A DNA stretch of 28,867 nt from Bacillota bacterium (GTDB lineage Bacteria > Bacillota > Clostridia > Christensenellales > Aristaeellaceae). Below are positions 7,154-14,933 of the stretch, one piece after another. Location: the NCBI GenBank assembly GCA_023415145.1, contig JAEZLW010000036.1:1-28867 (forward strand), read 5' to 3'. Position numbers and translations under genes: made by a program. Positions within the stretch are counted from its first letter, which is position 1. Each line of letters starts with the position of its first letter. The notes under the pieces are model-generated. The model ran no database searches, was not told the origin of the DNA, and saw only the letters and a list, made by a program, of their open reading frames with translations.

Positions 7154-7364
7154 TCGAAAAAATGACTTTGTCATTTTTTCGATTCTGCACTTTTCGCTTG
7201 CAGCCTGACGCATTGTCCTTCGCTTCGCTTGGCCAATGCGGCTGCGGCCAGCGAAAAGCGTAAGGAAAGCTTGCTATGCAAGCGCCCCGTGCACCCGGCA
7301 AAGCCGGGTGACACGATTACAATTGAAGGGGCTTTGCCCCTTCAATGCATCCCCAGAAATTTTT
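7154..7364 (+). repeat. Structured intergenic repeat, copy A
   Basis: About 211 bases filling most of the gap between the ABC permease and response-regulator genes. It is a chain of hairpins. Stem 1 is a perfect 13-bp stem with a TTT loop (7154-7166 / 7170-7182). Stem 2 is long and branched (7190-7198 / 7250-7258, then 7200-7205 / 7240-7245 and 7210-7218 / 7231-7239 with one mismatch). Stem 3 is 7269-7274 / 7278-7283. Stem 4 is 7292-7299 / 7303-7310. Stem 5 is an 11-bp stem with TTT loop (7322-7332 / 7336-7346). The same order and many of the same bases recur at 21979-22295, where substitutions keep pairing. There is no convincing reading frame. Strand is assigned by alignment with copy B; relative to the surrounding genes the two copies lie in opposite senses. 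It looks like a dispersed palindromic element, not a gene-specific leader. Confidence 0.75.
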
Positions 7365-7439
7365 CCGCCATGTGCCTGCGGTTTGCCTCTTTTGAGTTCA
7401 TAATACAGCATTCGTCGCCTGACTTGCGTTTTCCTACCG

Positions 7440-8639
7440 TCAATTGCTTCGAAGCGCGTCGATGGGATTCAAGCGGGATGCCTTGCGTGCGGGGGCCCAG
7501 CCAAACAGCACACCGATCGCTGCAGAAAAGCCAAAGGCCAGGAGAGTTGCACCGGGTGAAATGGCAAAATCAAACCCGATGGCTGCTGCCGCCACAGCGG
7601 ATATGGCATTGCCAAGCAGGACACCACCTGTGCCGCCGAGCAGGGAGAGTACCACTGACTCCATCAGGAATTGAAGCTGTATGCGCTTGGGCTGCGCGCC
7701 CAGCGCCTTGCGCAGACCGATTTCCGTGGTGCGCTCGGTAACGGATACCAGCATCATGTTCATGATGCCGATTCCCCCGACTAGCAACGCAATGGAGGCG
7801 ATGCCCGCCAGCATGGTGGTCATCATGCTTGTCATGGTGTTCATGGTATCCAGGAGGCTGTCCAGGTTGATAATGTTGTAAGCATCATCCTTGAAATTGA
7901 ACGCCTGATTGAGTACCATCTCTATTTCGGGAATGATGTCTTCCGTCAAGGATGCGTCTGTTACGATGATCTCCAGCGAGGTCACATTGCTGCTTCCCGT
8001 CATCCGAAGTGCTGCCTTGTAAGGAATGATGGCTTTGGCTTCCGCATTGTCGCTGTTCATGCGCGTCATGGCGGACATCACGTCATCCGCCACATTCGGG
8101 TCCAACATGCCGACAATGGTATACGTATGGCCGGAGATGCGTATTTTCTGGCCGACAGCCTGCTGTCCAAAGAACAACTCATCCGCCAGCGCTTTGTTGA
8201 TGACGCATACACGGCTCTCCACCGGCATGTCAAGCACGGTGAGTCCACGCCCCTGGCCAATCAGGTCTTTGTTGTTGCTGAAATACACGTCATTTCGGCC
8301 TTCGATGCTGACGTCCTCCAAAACCTGATGGTTTGCCACCACATCTGTTGTGAAGGAAACATTGGGGGAAACCCCCGCAACATTGGGCAACTTAGCAAGC
8401 TTTTGAACATCACTGTCAAACAGGCCCTTTTTCAGCGGTGTTCCGGGAGCGCGAACGTTTACTTTGCCGGCGCCCAATTTTACAAACTGTGAAGTGATCT
8501 CATTGGTGGCGCCTTCCACGGTGGTGATCAGGGCGATAATGGCCGTTACGCCGATAATAATGCCCAGCATCGTCAAAAAGGAACGAAGCTTGTTGCTTAA
8601 TATGTTTTGGATGGACATTTGGAAGCTTTCTTTAAACAT
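7440..8639 (-). CDS. MacB-type ABC transporter permease
   Basis: A 399-residue permease of the MacB/FtsX class. It has an N-terminal transmembrane helix (SFLTMLGIIIGVTAII), a large extracytoplasmic domain (about 50-270, MacB_PCD type) and three C-terminal transmembrane helices. The conserved coupling segment VSVTERTTEIGLRKALGA lies between TM2 and TM3, and the tail ends with ARKASRLNPIDALRSN. The start at 8639 (MFKESFQMSI) overlaps the ATPase stop by eight bases; longer readings run through the ATPase gene. It works with the ATPase and membrane-fusion protein encoded immediately upstream to export peptides, lipids or antimicrobials. The substrate is not identifiable. Confidence 0.93.
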   Translation of the reverse strand: MFKESFQMSIQNILSNKLRSFLTMLGIIIGVTAIIALITTVEGATNEITSQFVKLGAGKVNVRAPGTPLKKGLFDSDVQKLAKLPNVAGVSPNVSFTTDVVANHQVLEDVSIEGRNDVYFSNNKDLIGQGRGLTVLDMPVESRVCVINKALADELFFGQQAVGQKIRISGHTYTIVGMLDPNVADDVMSAMTRMNSDNAEAKAIIPYKAALRMTGSSNVTSLEIIVTDASLTEDIIPEIEMVLNQAFNFKDDAYNIINLDSLLDTMNTMTSMMTTMLAGIASIALLVGGIGIMNMMLVSVTERTTEIGLRKALGAQPKRIQLQFLMESVVLSLLGGTGGVLLGNAISAVAAAAIGFDFAISPGATLLAFGFSAAIGVLFGWAPARKASRLNPIDALRSN

Positions 8640-9324
8640 CTTCCTCATCTCCTTCCGTGAGCCGCCCGTCCAGCAGCCGGACGATGCGGTTTGCATTGGC
8701 GGCGATGGAGGCGTCATGAGTGATCATCAATATGGTGTGGCCTTCCTCATTGAGCTCATGGAAAAGCGCCATCACCTGGCGGCCTGTTTTTTGATCCAGA
8801 GCGCCTGTGGGTTCATCGGCTAAAAGAATGGTTGGATTGGTAGAAAGCGCCCTGGCGATGGCTACACGCTGCTGCTGACCGCCGGACAATTGATTGGGCA
8901 AATGGTATAGCTTGTCTTCCAGGCCAACCCGTTTGAGCATCCTCATCGCAATTGCTTCCCGGTCCTTGGCTGGCACATTGGCGTAGATCAGGGGAAGTAT
9001 TACATTGCGCAATGCATTCATCCGTGGAAGAAGCTGAAAGGATTGAAAGATAAAGCCCACCTCCCGGCTTCGGATTCTGGCAAGCTCCCCTTCGTCCAGC
9101 TCTTGTATCGGCCGTCCGTGCAGGATATATTCACCGCTGGTTGGTGTATCCAGGCAGCCCAGGATATTCATCATTGTGGATTTTCCAGAGCCGGAGGGCC
9201 CCAGAATGGCTACGAATTCGCCTTTATCCACAGAAAAGGAAACATCCTTGAGTACCCGGTGATCCTCTTCACCCATGTGGTATATTTTTTCTATGCTGCG
9301 CATGACAACAATGGGTTCTGACAC
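8632..9324 (-). CDS. MacB/LolD-type ABC transporter ATP-binding protein
   Basis: A 230-residue ATPase with Walker A GPSGSGKST, Q-loop FIFQSFQLLP, signature LSGGQQQRVAIARAL, Walker B TILLADEPTGALD and the switch histidine in ITHD. These match the MacB/LolD class that pairs with FtsX-like permeases. An ATG at 9342 overlaps the upstream gene's stop, but the GTG at 9324 is preferred: AAGGGGG sits eight bases before it and the protein then begins SEPIVVMRSIEKIY, the usual start of this class. It overlaps the permease start at its 3' end. Confidence 0.93.
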   Translation of the reverse strand: MSEPIVVMRSIEKIYHMGEEDHRVLKDVSFSVDKGEFVAILGPSGSGKSTMMNILGCLDTPTSGEYILHGRPIQELDEGELARIRSREVGFIFQSFQLLPRMNALRNVILPLIYANVPAKDREAIAMRMLKRVGLEDKLYHLPNQLSGGQQQRVAIARALSTNPTILLADEPTGALDQKTGRQVMALFHELNEEGHTILMITHDASIAANANRIVRLLDGRLTEGDEEDV

Positions 9325-9338
9325 GTAATCATCCCCCT

Positions 9339-10202
9339 TCATCGGTTGCGCATAGCTGCCATAGGTGTGATCATGACAACGTCACCCTTTGGAATGAGCA
9401 CTGTTTCACCGGACTTAACACCATCCAGCACCTGCACGATGGTGCCGTTGTTGATGCCCAGCAACAACGGCTGCCGCACAATCTCTTCGCCGCGACTGTA
9501 GCAATAGATATAAGGCTGATTGTCTTCATCAAACTGGACAGCATTCAGTGTAATGGTGGTTGCCATCAGCGCTTTGTCCTTCAAAACGGTGACCTCAGCA
9601 CTCATCCCCATGCGCAGCGTTCCATCCTGGGGTACGGATACCTTGGCATCGTAATAGGCGATGTTGCCATTTACGGTGGCTTCCCGGTCAATTTCCGAAA
9701 TGTTTCCGGTCAGCGTCTTATTAAGCGCGTTGATGTAAACTGTGACCTCCATGCCAATGCTCAAAGCGCCAACATCGTATTCGTCCACGCGGAAAGCTAC
9801 GACCGGATGATCATAATCTGCGATCCTGAACAGATTCTTGCCGGTAGCCACGGTATCGTCCACATCCACATAGATTTCGGCCAAAACGCCGTTCATGCCC
9901 GCTTCCACACGGCTGCCGCTCTTGGGAATGATGATATCATCGTCTTCCTTGACGACTGCCCCTTCCTCAATGGGAAGCGTCTTGACGCGAACGGGGGAGG
10001 AGGCTGTTACCACCTTTTCATCGCCCGGTTCCACATTGCCGGAAAAGCTGTAATAGGTCACAATATCCTGGGTCTTTGCTGTTTCCTCATCATAAACCGC
10101 CTGCTGGGGCCGCAGGAAGAGGCCGTAGGCGGCGATCAGGGCCAGCGCCAAGAAAAGCGCACCCCAGATGATTTTCCGTGTCCGCTTTTTCCGAGATTGC
10201 AT
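9339..10202 (-). CDS. HlyD/MacA-type membrane-fusion (adaptor) protein
   Basis: A 287-residue adaptor with one N-terminal transmembrane anchor (about residues 11-29), then an extracytoplasmic part with split lipoyl-like half motifs (around VKTLPIEEGAVVKEDD and GVLAEIYVDVDDTVATGKNLF), a beta-barrel region and a C-terminal membrane-proximal domain (GVKSGETVLIPKGD). It is shorter than proteobacterial MacA because the coiled-coil hairpin is nearly absent, as is common in Gram-positive pumps. GGAGGT lies about seven bases before the ATG. It is the first gene of an ATGA-coupled set with the ATPase and permease. The gene faces away from the purine operon. Confidence 0.9.
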   Translation of the reverse strand: MQSRKKRTRKIIWGALFLALALIAAYGLFLRPQQAVYDEETAKTQDIVTYYSFSGNVEPGDEKVVTASSPVRVKTLPIEEGAVVKEDDDIIIPKSGSRVEAGMNGVLAEIYVDVDDTVATGKNLFRIADYDHPVVAFRVDEYDVGALSIGMEVTVYINALNKTLTGNISEIDREATVNGNIAYYDAKVSVPQDGTLRMGMSAEVTVLKDKALMATTITLNAVQFDEDNQPYIYCYSRGEEIVRQPLLLGINNGTIVQVLDGVKSGETVLIPKGDVVMITPMAAMRNR

Positions 10203-10382
10203 GTTACTACCTCCAGATCAGTTTTACGAGATATAAAATATATTATCTGTATGAACGAAACATGAAATGCGGGAAAAATGATAAAGACAACACGGAGCTA
10301 TATCTTGTGCAACCGGTATATCGCAGGAAAAAAAGCTTGTCCAATTCCATGAAAACAAAACAATATAGAGACTTGGCTAATA
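10203..10382. other. AT-rich divergent intergenic stretch
   Basis: The left part of the 413-base gap between the leftward adaptor gene and rightward purE. It holds the adaptor's ribosome site (about 10209-10214) and AT-rich sequence (10230-10250) that could contain its promoter, but I could not fix a convincing -35/-10 pair. No gene is seen. Confidence 0.5.
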
Positions 10383-10395
10383 AATGTTCGGAAAA
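10383..10395 (-). promoter_or_regulatory. PurBox-like operator 1
   Basis: The plus strand reads AATGTTCGGAAAA, matching the reverse complement of the Bacillus PurR PurBox (AWWWCCGAACWWT) at 12 of 13 positions. It lies five bases upstream of the -35 element of the proposed pur promoter. In Bacillus, PurR represses when PRPP is low. Confidence 0.6.
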
Positions 10396-10399
10396 AATG

Positions 10400-10428
10400 T
10401 TGACATAAGGGCAAATATGTGATATCGT
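10400..10428 (+). promoter_or_regulatory. Promoter of the purine biosynthesis operon
   Basis: TTGACA (10400-10405, perfect -35) is followed by 17 bases and TATCGT (10423-10428, four of six -10 bases). Transcription would begin near 10435, leaving a leader of about 180 bases before purE. The promoter is flanked by two PurBox-like sites, which supports the assignment. Confidence 0.6.
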
Positions 10429-10434
10429 GTGAAA

Positions 10435-10447
10435 ATAGTTCGGAAAG
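10435..10447 (-). promoter_or_regulatory. PurBox-like operator 2
   Basis: The plus strand reads ATAGTTCGGAAAG, 12 of 13 matches to the reverse complement of the PurBox consensus. It has the same orientation as box 1, with start-to-start distance 52 bases, and overlaps the expected transcription start. A repressor bound here would block initiation directly. Confidence 0.55.
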
Positions 10448-10580
10448 GATGTGGCAATGATGACACTGCTTCTCAAGGGGAACGATTCCTTGAGGAGAGG
10501 TGCAAGCCTTTGCGGAAAGGGCTGGAATTTCGAATAGGTGTCTGGAAGCAGCGGCTTTTGAGGAAGGCCGGTGCGTTTTT
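10448..10580 (+). ncRNA. Structured leader with predicted terminator/antiterminator switch ahead of purE
   Basis: Three hairpins can form in the leader. H1: 10472-10478 / 10488-10494 (7 bp, extendable by wobble pairs). H2: 10507-10511 / 10516-10520 with GCGG loop. T: 10548-10558 / 10564-10574 (ten pairs, one mismatch), followed at once by GTTTTTG, which looks like an intrinsic terminator. A competing stem pairs 10504-10508 with 10553-10557 and 10511-10513 with 10548-10550; it is incompatible with both H2 and T and would act as an antiterminator. I do not recognise the conserved core of the purine, PRPP/ykkC, ZTP, THF, glycine or T-box classes. The ligand or effector is unknown, and the folding was done by hand. 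Confidence 0.45.
10548..10580 (+). terminator. Putative leader attenuator terminator
   Basis: Stem 10548-10558 / 10564-10574 contains G-C-A, a G/G mismatch, then CGGC and three further pairs around a TGAGG loop. The U run is 10576-10580. It lies 36 bases upstream of the purE ATG, so it would stop transcription before the operon unless the alternative stem forms. Confidence 0.45.
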
Positions 10581-10615
10581 GCTTTATTGGACAAGTTATA
10601 AGGAGAGGAATTTAC

Positions 10616-11095
10616 ATGAAAAAAGTTGCTGTGATTATGGGGAGCGAAAGCGACCTGCCGGTGCTCAAGGACGCGTTTGACAAACTGAAGGGTTTGGGGA
10701 TCCCCTATGAAGCCCATGTGTACTCCGCCCACCGCACCCCTTTGGAGGCCGCGGCTTTTGCCAGAAACGCGCGGGATAATGGCTTTGGCGTGATCATTGC
10801 CGCCGCCGGGAAGGCTGCCCATCTGGCCGGGGCACTGGCGGCACAGACGACGCTTCCGGTGATTGGCATCCCCATCAAATCCTCCCTGGACGGACTGGAT
10901 GCGCTTTTGTCCACTGTGCAGATGCCCACAGGCATCCCGGTAGCAACCGTAGCCATTGACGGGGCAGGGAACGCGGCGCTGCTTGCAGCGCAGATACTGG
11001 CTGTAAGCGAAGAAGGTCTGGCGGTTCGTTTGAGCAGCATGCGGGATGCCATGCGCCAGGCGGTTTTGGCAAAGGACAATAGTCTGAATGTGTGA
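10616..11095 (+). CDS. purE: 5-(carboxyamino)imidazole ribonucleotide mutase / AIR carboxylase
   Basis: A 159-residue PurE that forms CAIR, the carboxylation step of purine synthesis. Visible motifs are the phosphate-binding start VAVIMGSESDLPVLK, the catalytic histidine H39 in YSAHRTP, the loop AAAGKAAHLAGALAA and GLDALLSTVQMPTGIPVATV. The start at 10616 is fixed by AAGGAGAGG seven bases upstream; a longer in-frame reading from 10571 adds an unrelated N terminus. The overall pattern is the class I (N5-CAIR mutase) type, which normally needs PurK, but no purK is present in this window. It is the first gene of the operon, 17 bases before purC. Confidence 0.95.
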   Translation: MKKVAVIMGSESDLPVLKDAFDKLKGLGIPYEAHVYSAHRTPLEAAAFARNARDNGFGVIIAAAGKAAHLAGALAAQTTLPVIGIPIKSSLDGLDALLSTVQMPTGIPVATVAIDGAGNAALLAAQILAVSEEGLAVRLSSMRDAMRQAVLAKDNSLNV

Positions 11096-11111
11096 TAGGG
11101 AGGATGCAAAG

Positions 11112-11822
11112 ATGACGAAGCTGGAGCAGGTATACGAGGGCAAAGCCAAAAAGGTGTTCCGCACTGACGATCCCGATATTTTTCTGGTAGATTACAAGGA
11201 TGACGCTACCGCCTTCAATGGCCTGAAAAAGGGCTCCATCGCCGGCAAGGGTGCCATCAACAACCGTGTAACGAATCATTTGATGAAGCTTCTGGAGAAG
11301 GAGGGCATCCCCACACATTTTGTGGCCGAGCTTTCACCCAGGGAAACGCTGGTGAAGAAAGTGACCATCGTGCCGCTGGAAGTGATTGTACGCAACATCG
11401 CTGCAGGGTCTTTGTCCAAACGGTTGGGGTTGCCGGAAGGCACAAAGCTATCAAAAACGGTTCTTGAGTACTGCTACAAGGACGATGCACTGGGCGACCC
11501 CATGGTCAACGATTACCACATCGCCGCCATGGGCTGGGCCACCAATGATGAGGTTAAGCTGATAGCCGCCTACGCGCTGAAGGTGAACGATATCCTTTCC
11601 GCTTACTTGAAAGATTTGAATATCGAGCTGATCGATTTCAAGCTGGAGTTCGGCAAAACCGCTGACGGGACCATTGTACTGGCAGACGAGATTTCGCCGG
11701 ATACCTGCCGCTTTTGGGACAGCCGCACCCACGAAAAGCTGGACAAGGACCGTTTCCGCCGGGACCTGGGCGGTGTGGAAGACGCGTACCAGGAGATTCT
11801 ACAGCGCCTTCTGGGGGAGTAA
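11112..11822 (+). CDS. purC: Phosphoribosylaminoimidazole-succinocarboxamide synthase
   Basis: SAICAR synthetase of 236 residues, joining CAIR and aspartate with ATP. The N-terminal nucleotide-binding signature EQVYEGKAKKVF, the segment LVDYKDDATAFNG, the substrate-binding VIVRNIAAGSLSKRLG and LADEISPDTCRFWD are all present. The start at 11112 (MTKLEQ) follows GGGAGG by eight bases; an upstream codon overlapping the purE end would add eight residues without a ribosome site. The stop codon abuts the purF ATG with no gap, indicating translational coupling. Confidence 0.97.
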   Translation: MTKLEQVYEGKAKKVFRTDDPDIFLVDYKDDATAFNGLKKGSIAGKGAINNRVTNHLMKLLEKEGIPTHFVAELSPRETLVKKVTIVPLEVIVRNIAAGSLSKRLGLPEGTKLSKTVLEYCYKDDALGDPMVNDYHIAAMGWATNDEVKLIAAYALKVNDILSAYLKDLNIELIDFKLEFGKTADGTIVLADEISPDTCRFWDSRTHEKLDKDRFRRDLGGVEDAYQEILQRLLGE

Positions 11823-13265
11823 ATGAAGCAGCTTGCATTTTCCGATAAGGTGCATGAGGAGTGCGGCGTATTTGGCATCTGGCGCAAGGATGGTTTGGGC
11901 GTGGTGGCTCCCACTTACCACGGGCTGTATGCCTTGCAGCATAGAGGCCAGGAAAGCTGTGGCATTGCGGTGAACAAGGACGGGGTTATCACCTGCCATA
12001 AAGACGTGGGGCTGGTCAATGACGTCTTCACCAAAGAGGTGCTGCAGGGGATGAAGGACGGCCAGGCCGCGGTGGGCCACTGCCGCTATGCCACTACCGG
12101 TAGCCACAACAGGGGCAACGCCCAGCCGCTGCTTATCAACCATTTGAAGGGCGGTATGGCCCTTTGCCACAACGGCAATCTCACCAATGCCTCCGAGTTG
12201 CGGGAAATTTTGGAAGAGCGTGGTGCGATCTTTCATACCACCTCCGATACGGAGGTGATCGCCTACACCATCACCCAGGAAAGGCTAAACACCCCCTCTA
12301 TTGAGGATGCTGTTTCAAGGACCATGGAGCACATCAAGGGTGCCTATTCCATTGTGCTCATGAGCCCGCAGAAAGTGATTGCAGCCAGGGACCCTATGGG
12401 CTTTCGGCCGCTTTGCATTGGCAAAATCGGCGAAGGCGGGTATGTTTTCGCCAGTGAAACCTGCGCGCTGGACGCCATCGGCGCGGAATATGTGCGCGAC
12501 GTACTGCCCGGTGAAATTGTGGTGGCGGGGGAACAGGGGCTTTACAGCATTCCCCCCAAAGAAAAATGCAAACGAAGCTTGTGTGTATTTGAATTTATTT
12601 ACTTTTCCCGCCCCGACTCAGCGATCGATGGCGCCAGCGTGCATGTGGCACGCCTTCGTGCGGGGGCATTCCTGGCGTTGGAACACCCTGTGCAGGCGGA
12701 TGTGGTAGTGGGCGTTCCGGATTCGGGCATTGACGCTGCCATCGGGTATTCCAGGCAAAGCGGTATTCCTTACGGGCTGGGCTTTATCAAAAACAAGTAC
12801 ATCGGCCGCACGTTTATCCAGCCGGAACAATCCCAGCGGCAAAACGCCGTACATATCAAGCTGAACGTCATCACATCCACCGTAAAGGGCAAACGGGTGG
12901 TGCTGGTTGACGATTCTGTTGTCCGGGGTACTACCAGTGCAAGAATCGTAAAGCTTTTACGAGACGCCGGGGCAACGGAGGTGCACCTGCGTTTGTCCGC
13001 ACCTCCATTCAAACACCCCTGCTATTTCGGCACCGATATCGATTCTACGGAAAATCTGCTGGCCCATAACCACTCGGTGGATGAGATGCGTGAAATCATC
13101 GGCGTGGACAGTCTTGGTTTTTTGAATACCGCTTTTTTGGACAAGCTGGCGGACCATGATTGCGGCGGTTTCTGCACTGCATGCTTCACCGGGGAATACC
13201 CGGTGCCTCCGCCGAAAAGCACAAGAAAATCCCGTTTTGAAGCACCAATCACCAACAAAGAGTAA
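11823..13265 (+). CDS. purF: Amidophosphoribosyltransferase (Fe-S type, with propeptide)
   Basis: A 480-residue glutamine PRPP amidotransferase, the committed first step. C14 in HEECGVFGIW is the N-terminal nucleophile once a 13-residue propeptide is removed. The glutaminase domain shows GLYALQHRGQESCG and CRYATTGSHNRGNAQP. The PRTase domain carries the PRPP loop RVVLVDDSVVRGTTS (about 358-372). Four cysteines, C254, C400, C451 and C454, correspond to the [4Fe-4S] ligands of the Bacillus enzyme, so this should be an oxygen-sensitive Fe-S form. The ribosome site GGGGGAG lies in the purC end. Confidence 0.97.
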   Translation: MKQLAFSDKVHEECGVFGIWRKDGLGVVAPTYHGLYALQHRGQESCGIAVNKDGVITCHKDVGLVNDVFTKEVLQGMKDGQAAVGHCRYATTGSHNRGNAQPLLINHLKGGMALCHNGNLTNASELREILEERGAIFHTTSDTEVIAYTITQERLNTPSIEDAVSRTMEHIKGAYSIVLMSPQKVIAARDPMGFRPLCIGKIGEGGYVFASETCALDAIGAEYVRDVLPGEIVVAGEQGLYSIPPKEKCKRSLCVFEFIYFSRPDSAIDGASVHVARLRAGAFLALEHPVQADVVVGVPDSGIDAAIGYSRQSGIPYGLGFIKNKYIGRTFIQPEQSQRQNAVHIKLNVITSTVKGKRVVLVDDSVVRGTTSARIVKLLRDAGATEVHLRLSAPPFKHPCYFGTDIDSTENLLAHNHSVDEMREIIGVDSLGFLNTAFLDKLADHDCGGFCTACFTGEYPVPPPKSTRKSRFEAPITNKE

Positions 13266-13281
13266 GCGCAAGGAGATGCCT

Positions 13282-14316
13282 ATGAAAAGCGAGAGCGAAA
13301 GCTACAAGGCGGCAGGGGTAGACATCACCGCCGGATACAAGGCCGTGGAACTGATGAAAAGCCACGTTGCCCGCACCATGATCCCGGGCGTTTTGAGTGG
13401 GATCGGGGGATTTGGCGGGCTATTTGAGCTGGATGTAGAAGGAATGAAAAAGCCCGTGCTGGTGTCGGGCACCGACGGCGTGGGCACAAAGCTGAAGATC
13501 GCTTTTTCAATGGACAAGCATGATACTGTGGGCATCGACTGCGTGGCCATGTGCGTCAATGATGTCATTTGCTGCGGGGCAAAGCCCCTTTTCTTTTTGG
13601 ACTATGTGGCTGTGGGCAAAAATTTGCCGGAACGTGTGGCCGCAATCGTGTCTGGTGTGGCCGAAGGCTGCGTTCGGGCCGGATGTGCGCTGATCGGCGG
13701 GGAAACGGCGGAGATGCCGGGCTTTTATCCGGTTGACGAGTATGATCTGGCCGGGTTTACCGTAGGTGTGGTGGACAAGGACAAGATCATTGACAACGAA
13801 AAGACGAGACCGGGAGACGTGTTGATTGCTTTGCCCTCCTCCGGTGTGCATTCCAACGGTTTTTCCCTGGTGCGCAAGGTTTTTAATGCACAGAGTGATA
13901 TCCTGCACAGGTATCAGTCGGAATTGCAAAAATCCCTGGGCGAAGAACTGCTTACTCCCACAAAAATATATGTAAAGCCTGTTCTCGCCTTGCTCAAAGT
14001 GATAAATGTGCTGGGTATCTCGCACATCACCGGCGGCGGGTTTTATGAGAATATACCGCGGGCCCTGCCCAAGGGTCTATGCGCCCGCATCGAAAAAGCG
14101 GCGGTGAAAACGCAGCCTATCTTCCACTTGATTGCAAAAACCGGGAATGTTCCCGAGAAGGATATGTTCAACACCTTTAACATGGGGGTTGGCATGTTAT
14201 TGACCGTGCCCAAGGCACAGGCAGACAAGGCGCTTGAAATCCTCCGTGCCCAGGGGGAGGATGCATACATCATAGGCGAGGTGGCATCGGGAGAGGACGG
14301 CGTGCAGCTATGGTAA
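13282..14316 (+). CDS. purM: Phosphoribosylformylglycinamidine cyclo-ligase
   Basis: AIR synthetase of 344 residues that closes the imidazole ring of FGAM using ATP. Motifs include GIGGFGGLFEL, the glycine-rich SGTDGVGTKLKIAF, DCVAMCVNDVICCGAKPLFFLDY and GGETAEMPGFY, and late SHITGGGFYENIPRAL. The ATG at 13282 sits six bases after AAGGAG; the in-frame ATG at 13276 is too close to it, and longer readings run into purF. Length matches the family. The gene begins 16 bases after purF and its stop overlaps the purN start. Confidence 0.97.
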   Translation: MKSESESYKAAGVDITAGYKAVELMKSHVARTMIPGVLSGIGGFGGLFELDVEGMKKPVLVSGTDGVGTKLKIAFSMDKHDTVGIDCVAMCVNDVICCGAKPLFFLDYVAVGKNLPERVAAIVSGVAEGCVRAGCALIGGETAEMPGFYPVDEYDLAGFTVGVVDKDKIIDNEKTRPGDVLIALPSSGVHSNGFSLVRKVFNAQSDILHRYQSELQKSLGEELLTPTKIYVKPVLALLKVINVLGISHITGGGFYENIPRALPKGLCARIEKAAVKTQPIFHLIAKTGNVPEKDMFNTFNMGVGMLLTVPKAQADKALEILRAQGEDAYIIGEVASGEDGVQLW

Positions 14317-14933
14317 GGGTGGCTGTTCTGGTATCCGGCGGCGGTACCAACCTGCAGGCCATCATCGACGCCAAAGCTGCGGGGAAGATTCCAAGCGGTG
14401 AGATCGCGCTTGTGGTATCGGGCCAGGAGGATGCCTTTGCCCTTGAACGGGCGAGGATGGCAGGCATTCCCACATTGGTGGCGAAAAAAGATAAGAGAAT
14501 GGCGCTTCATGCGTATGGAGAGCTTCTTCTATCCATCCTAAGTCAAAACGCCATCGGTTTTGTGGTGCTGGCAGGCTTTCTTACCATCCTGCCGGAAAAC
14601 GTGATCCGCGCTTATGAAGGCCGTATCATCAATGTTCACCCAAGCCTCATCCCTGCCTTTTGCGGAGCGGGGTATTACGGCCTGAAGGTGCACGAGGCGG
14701 CTTTGGCGTACGGTGTGAAAGTGACGGGGGCCACCGTTCATTACGTAAACGAGGTTCCTGACGGCGGCAAAATCATTGCACAGAAGGCGGTTGACGTACT
14801 GCCATGCGATTCGCCGGAAACGCTGCAAAAGCGCGTGATGGTGGAGGCGGAATGGCAGCTTTTGCCCAAGGCTGTGGAGGATTGCTGCCGGGAGATTTTT
14901 CAATCGGGGAGGGATTGCAGTGAAGCCGGTTGA
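14310..14933 (+). CDS. purN: Phosphoribosylglycinamide formyltransferase (10-formyl-THF dependent)
   Basis: GAR transformylase of 207 residues that formylates GAR with 10-formyl-tetrahydrofolate. Visible: VRVAVLVSGGGTNLQAIID for phosphoribosyl binding, N108 and H110 in INVHPSLIPAF, and D151 in PDGGKIIAQ, the three catalytic residues. The segment after HPSL reads CGAGYYGLKVHEAAL, a common clostridial variant. The ATG lies inside the last codons of purM (7-base overlap, ATGGTAA), and the 3' end overlaps the next gene by 14 bases, so the region is tightly coupled. Confidence 0.96.
   Translation: MVRVAVLVSGGGTNLQAIIDAKAAGKIPSGEIALVVSGQEDAFALERARMAGIPTLVAKKDKRMALHAYGELLLSILSQNAIGFVVLAGFLTILPENVIRAYEGRIINVHPSLIPAFCGAGYYGLKVHEAALAYGVKVTGATVHYVNEVPDGGKIIAQKAVDVLPCDSPETLQKRVMVEAEWQLLPKAVEDCCREIFQSGRDCSEAG

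Noticed and set aside
10471..10495. ACGA in the loop of leader hairpin H1 as a mini-ykkC (guanidine-II) element
   Set aside because: Guanidine-II needs two similar hairpins with ACGR loops; the second hairpin here has a GCGG loop.
10448..10615. Purine (guanine/adenine) riboswitch upstream of purE
   Set aside because: The conserved core (UAUAAUC, AUAUGG, GUUUCUACC) is not present; only an unassigned attenuator-like structure is supported.
10298..11164. Long open frame on the minus strand opposite purE
   Set aside because: It is antisense to a clear purE gene, has no ribosome site and shows no recognisable family.
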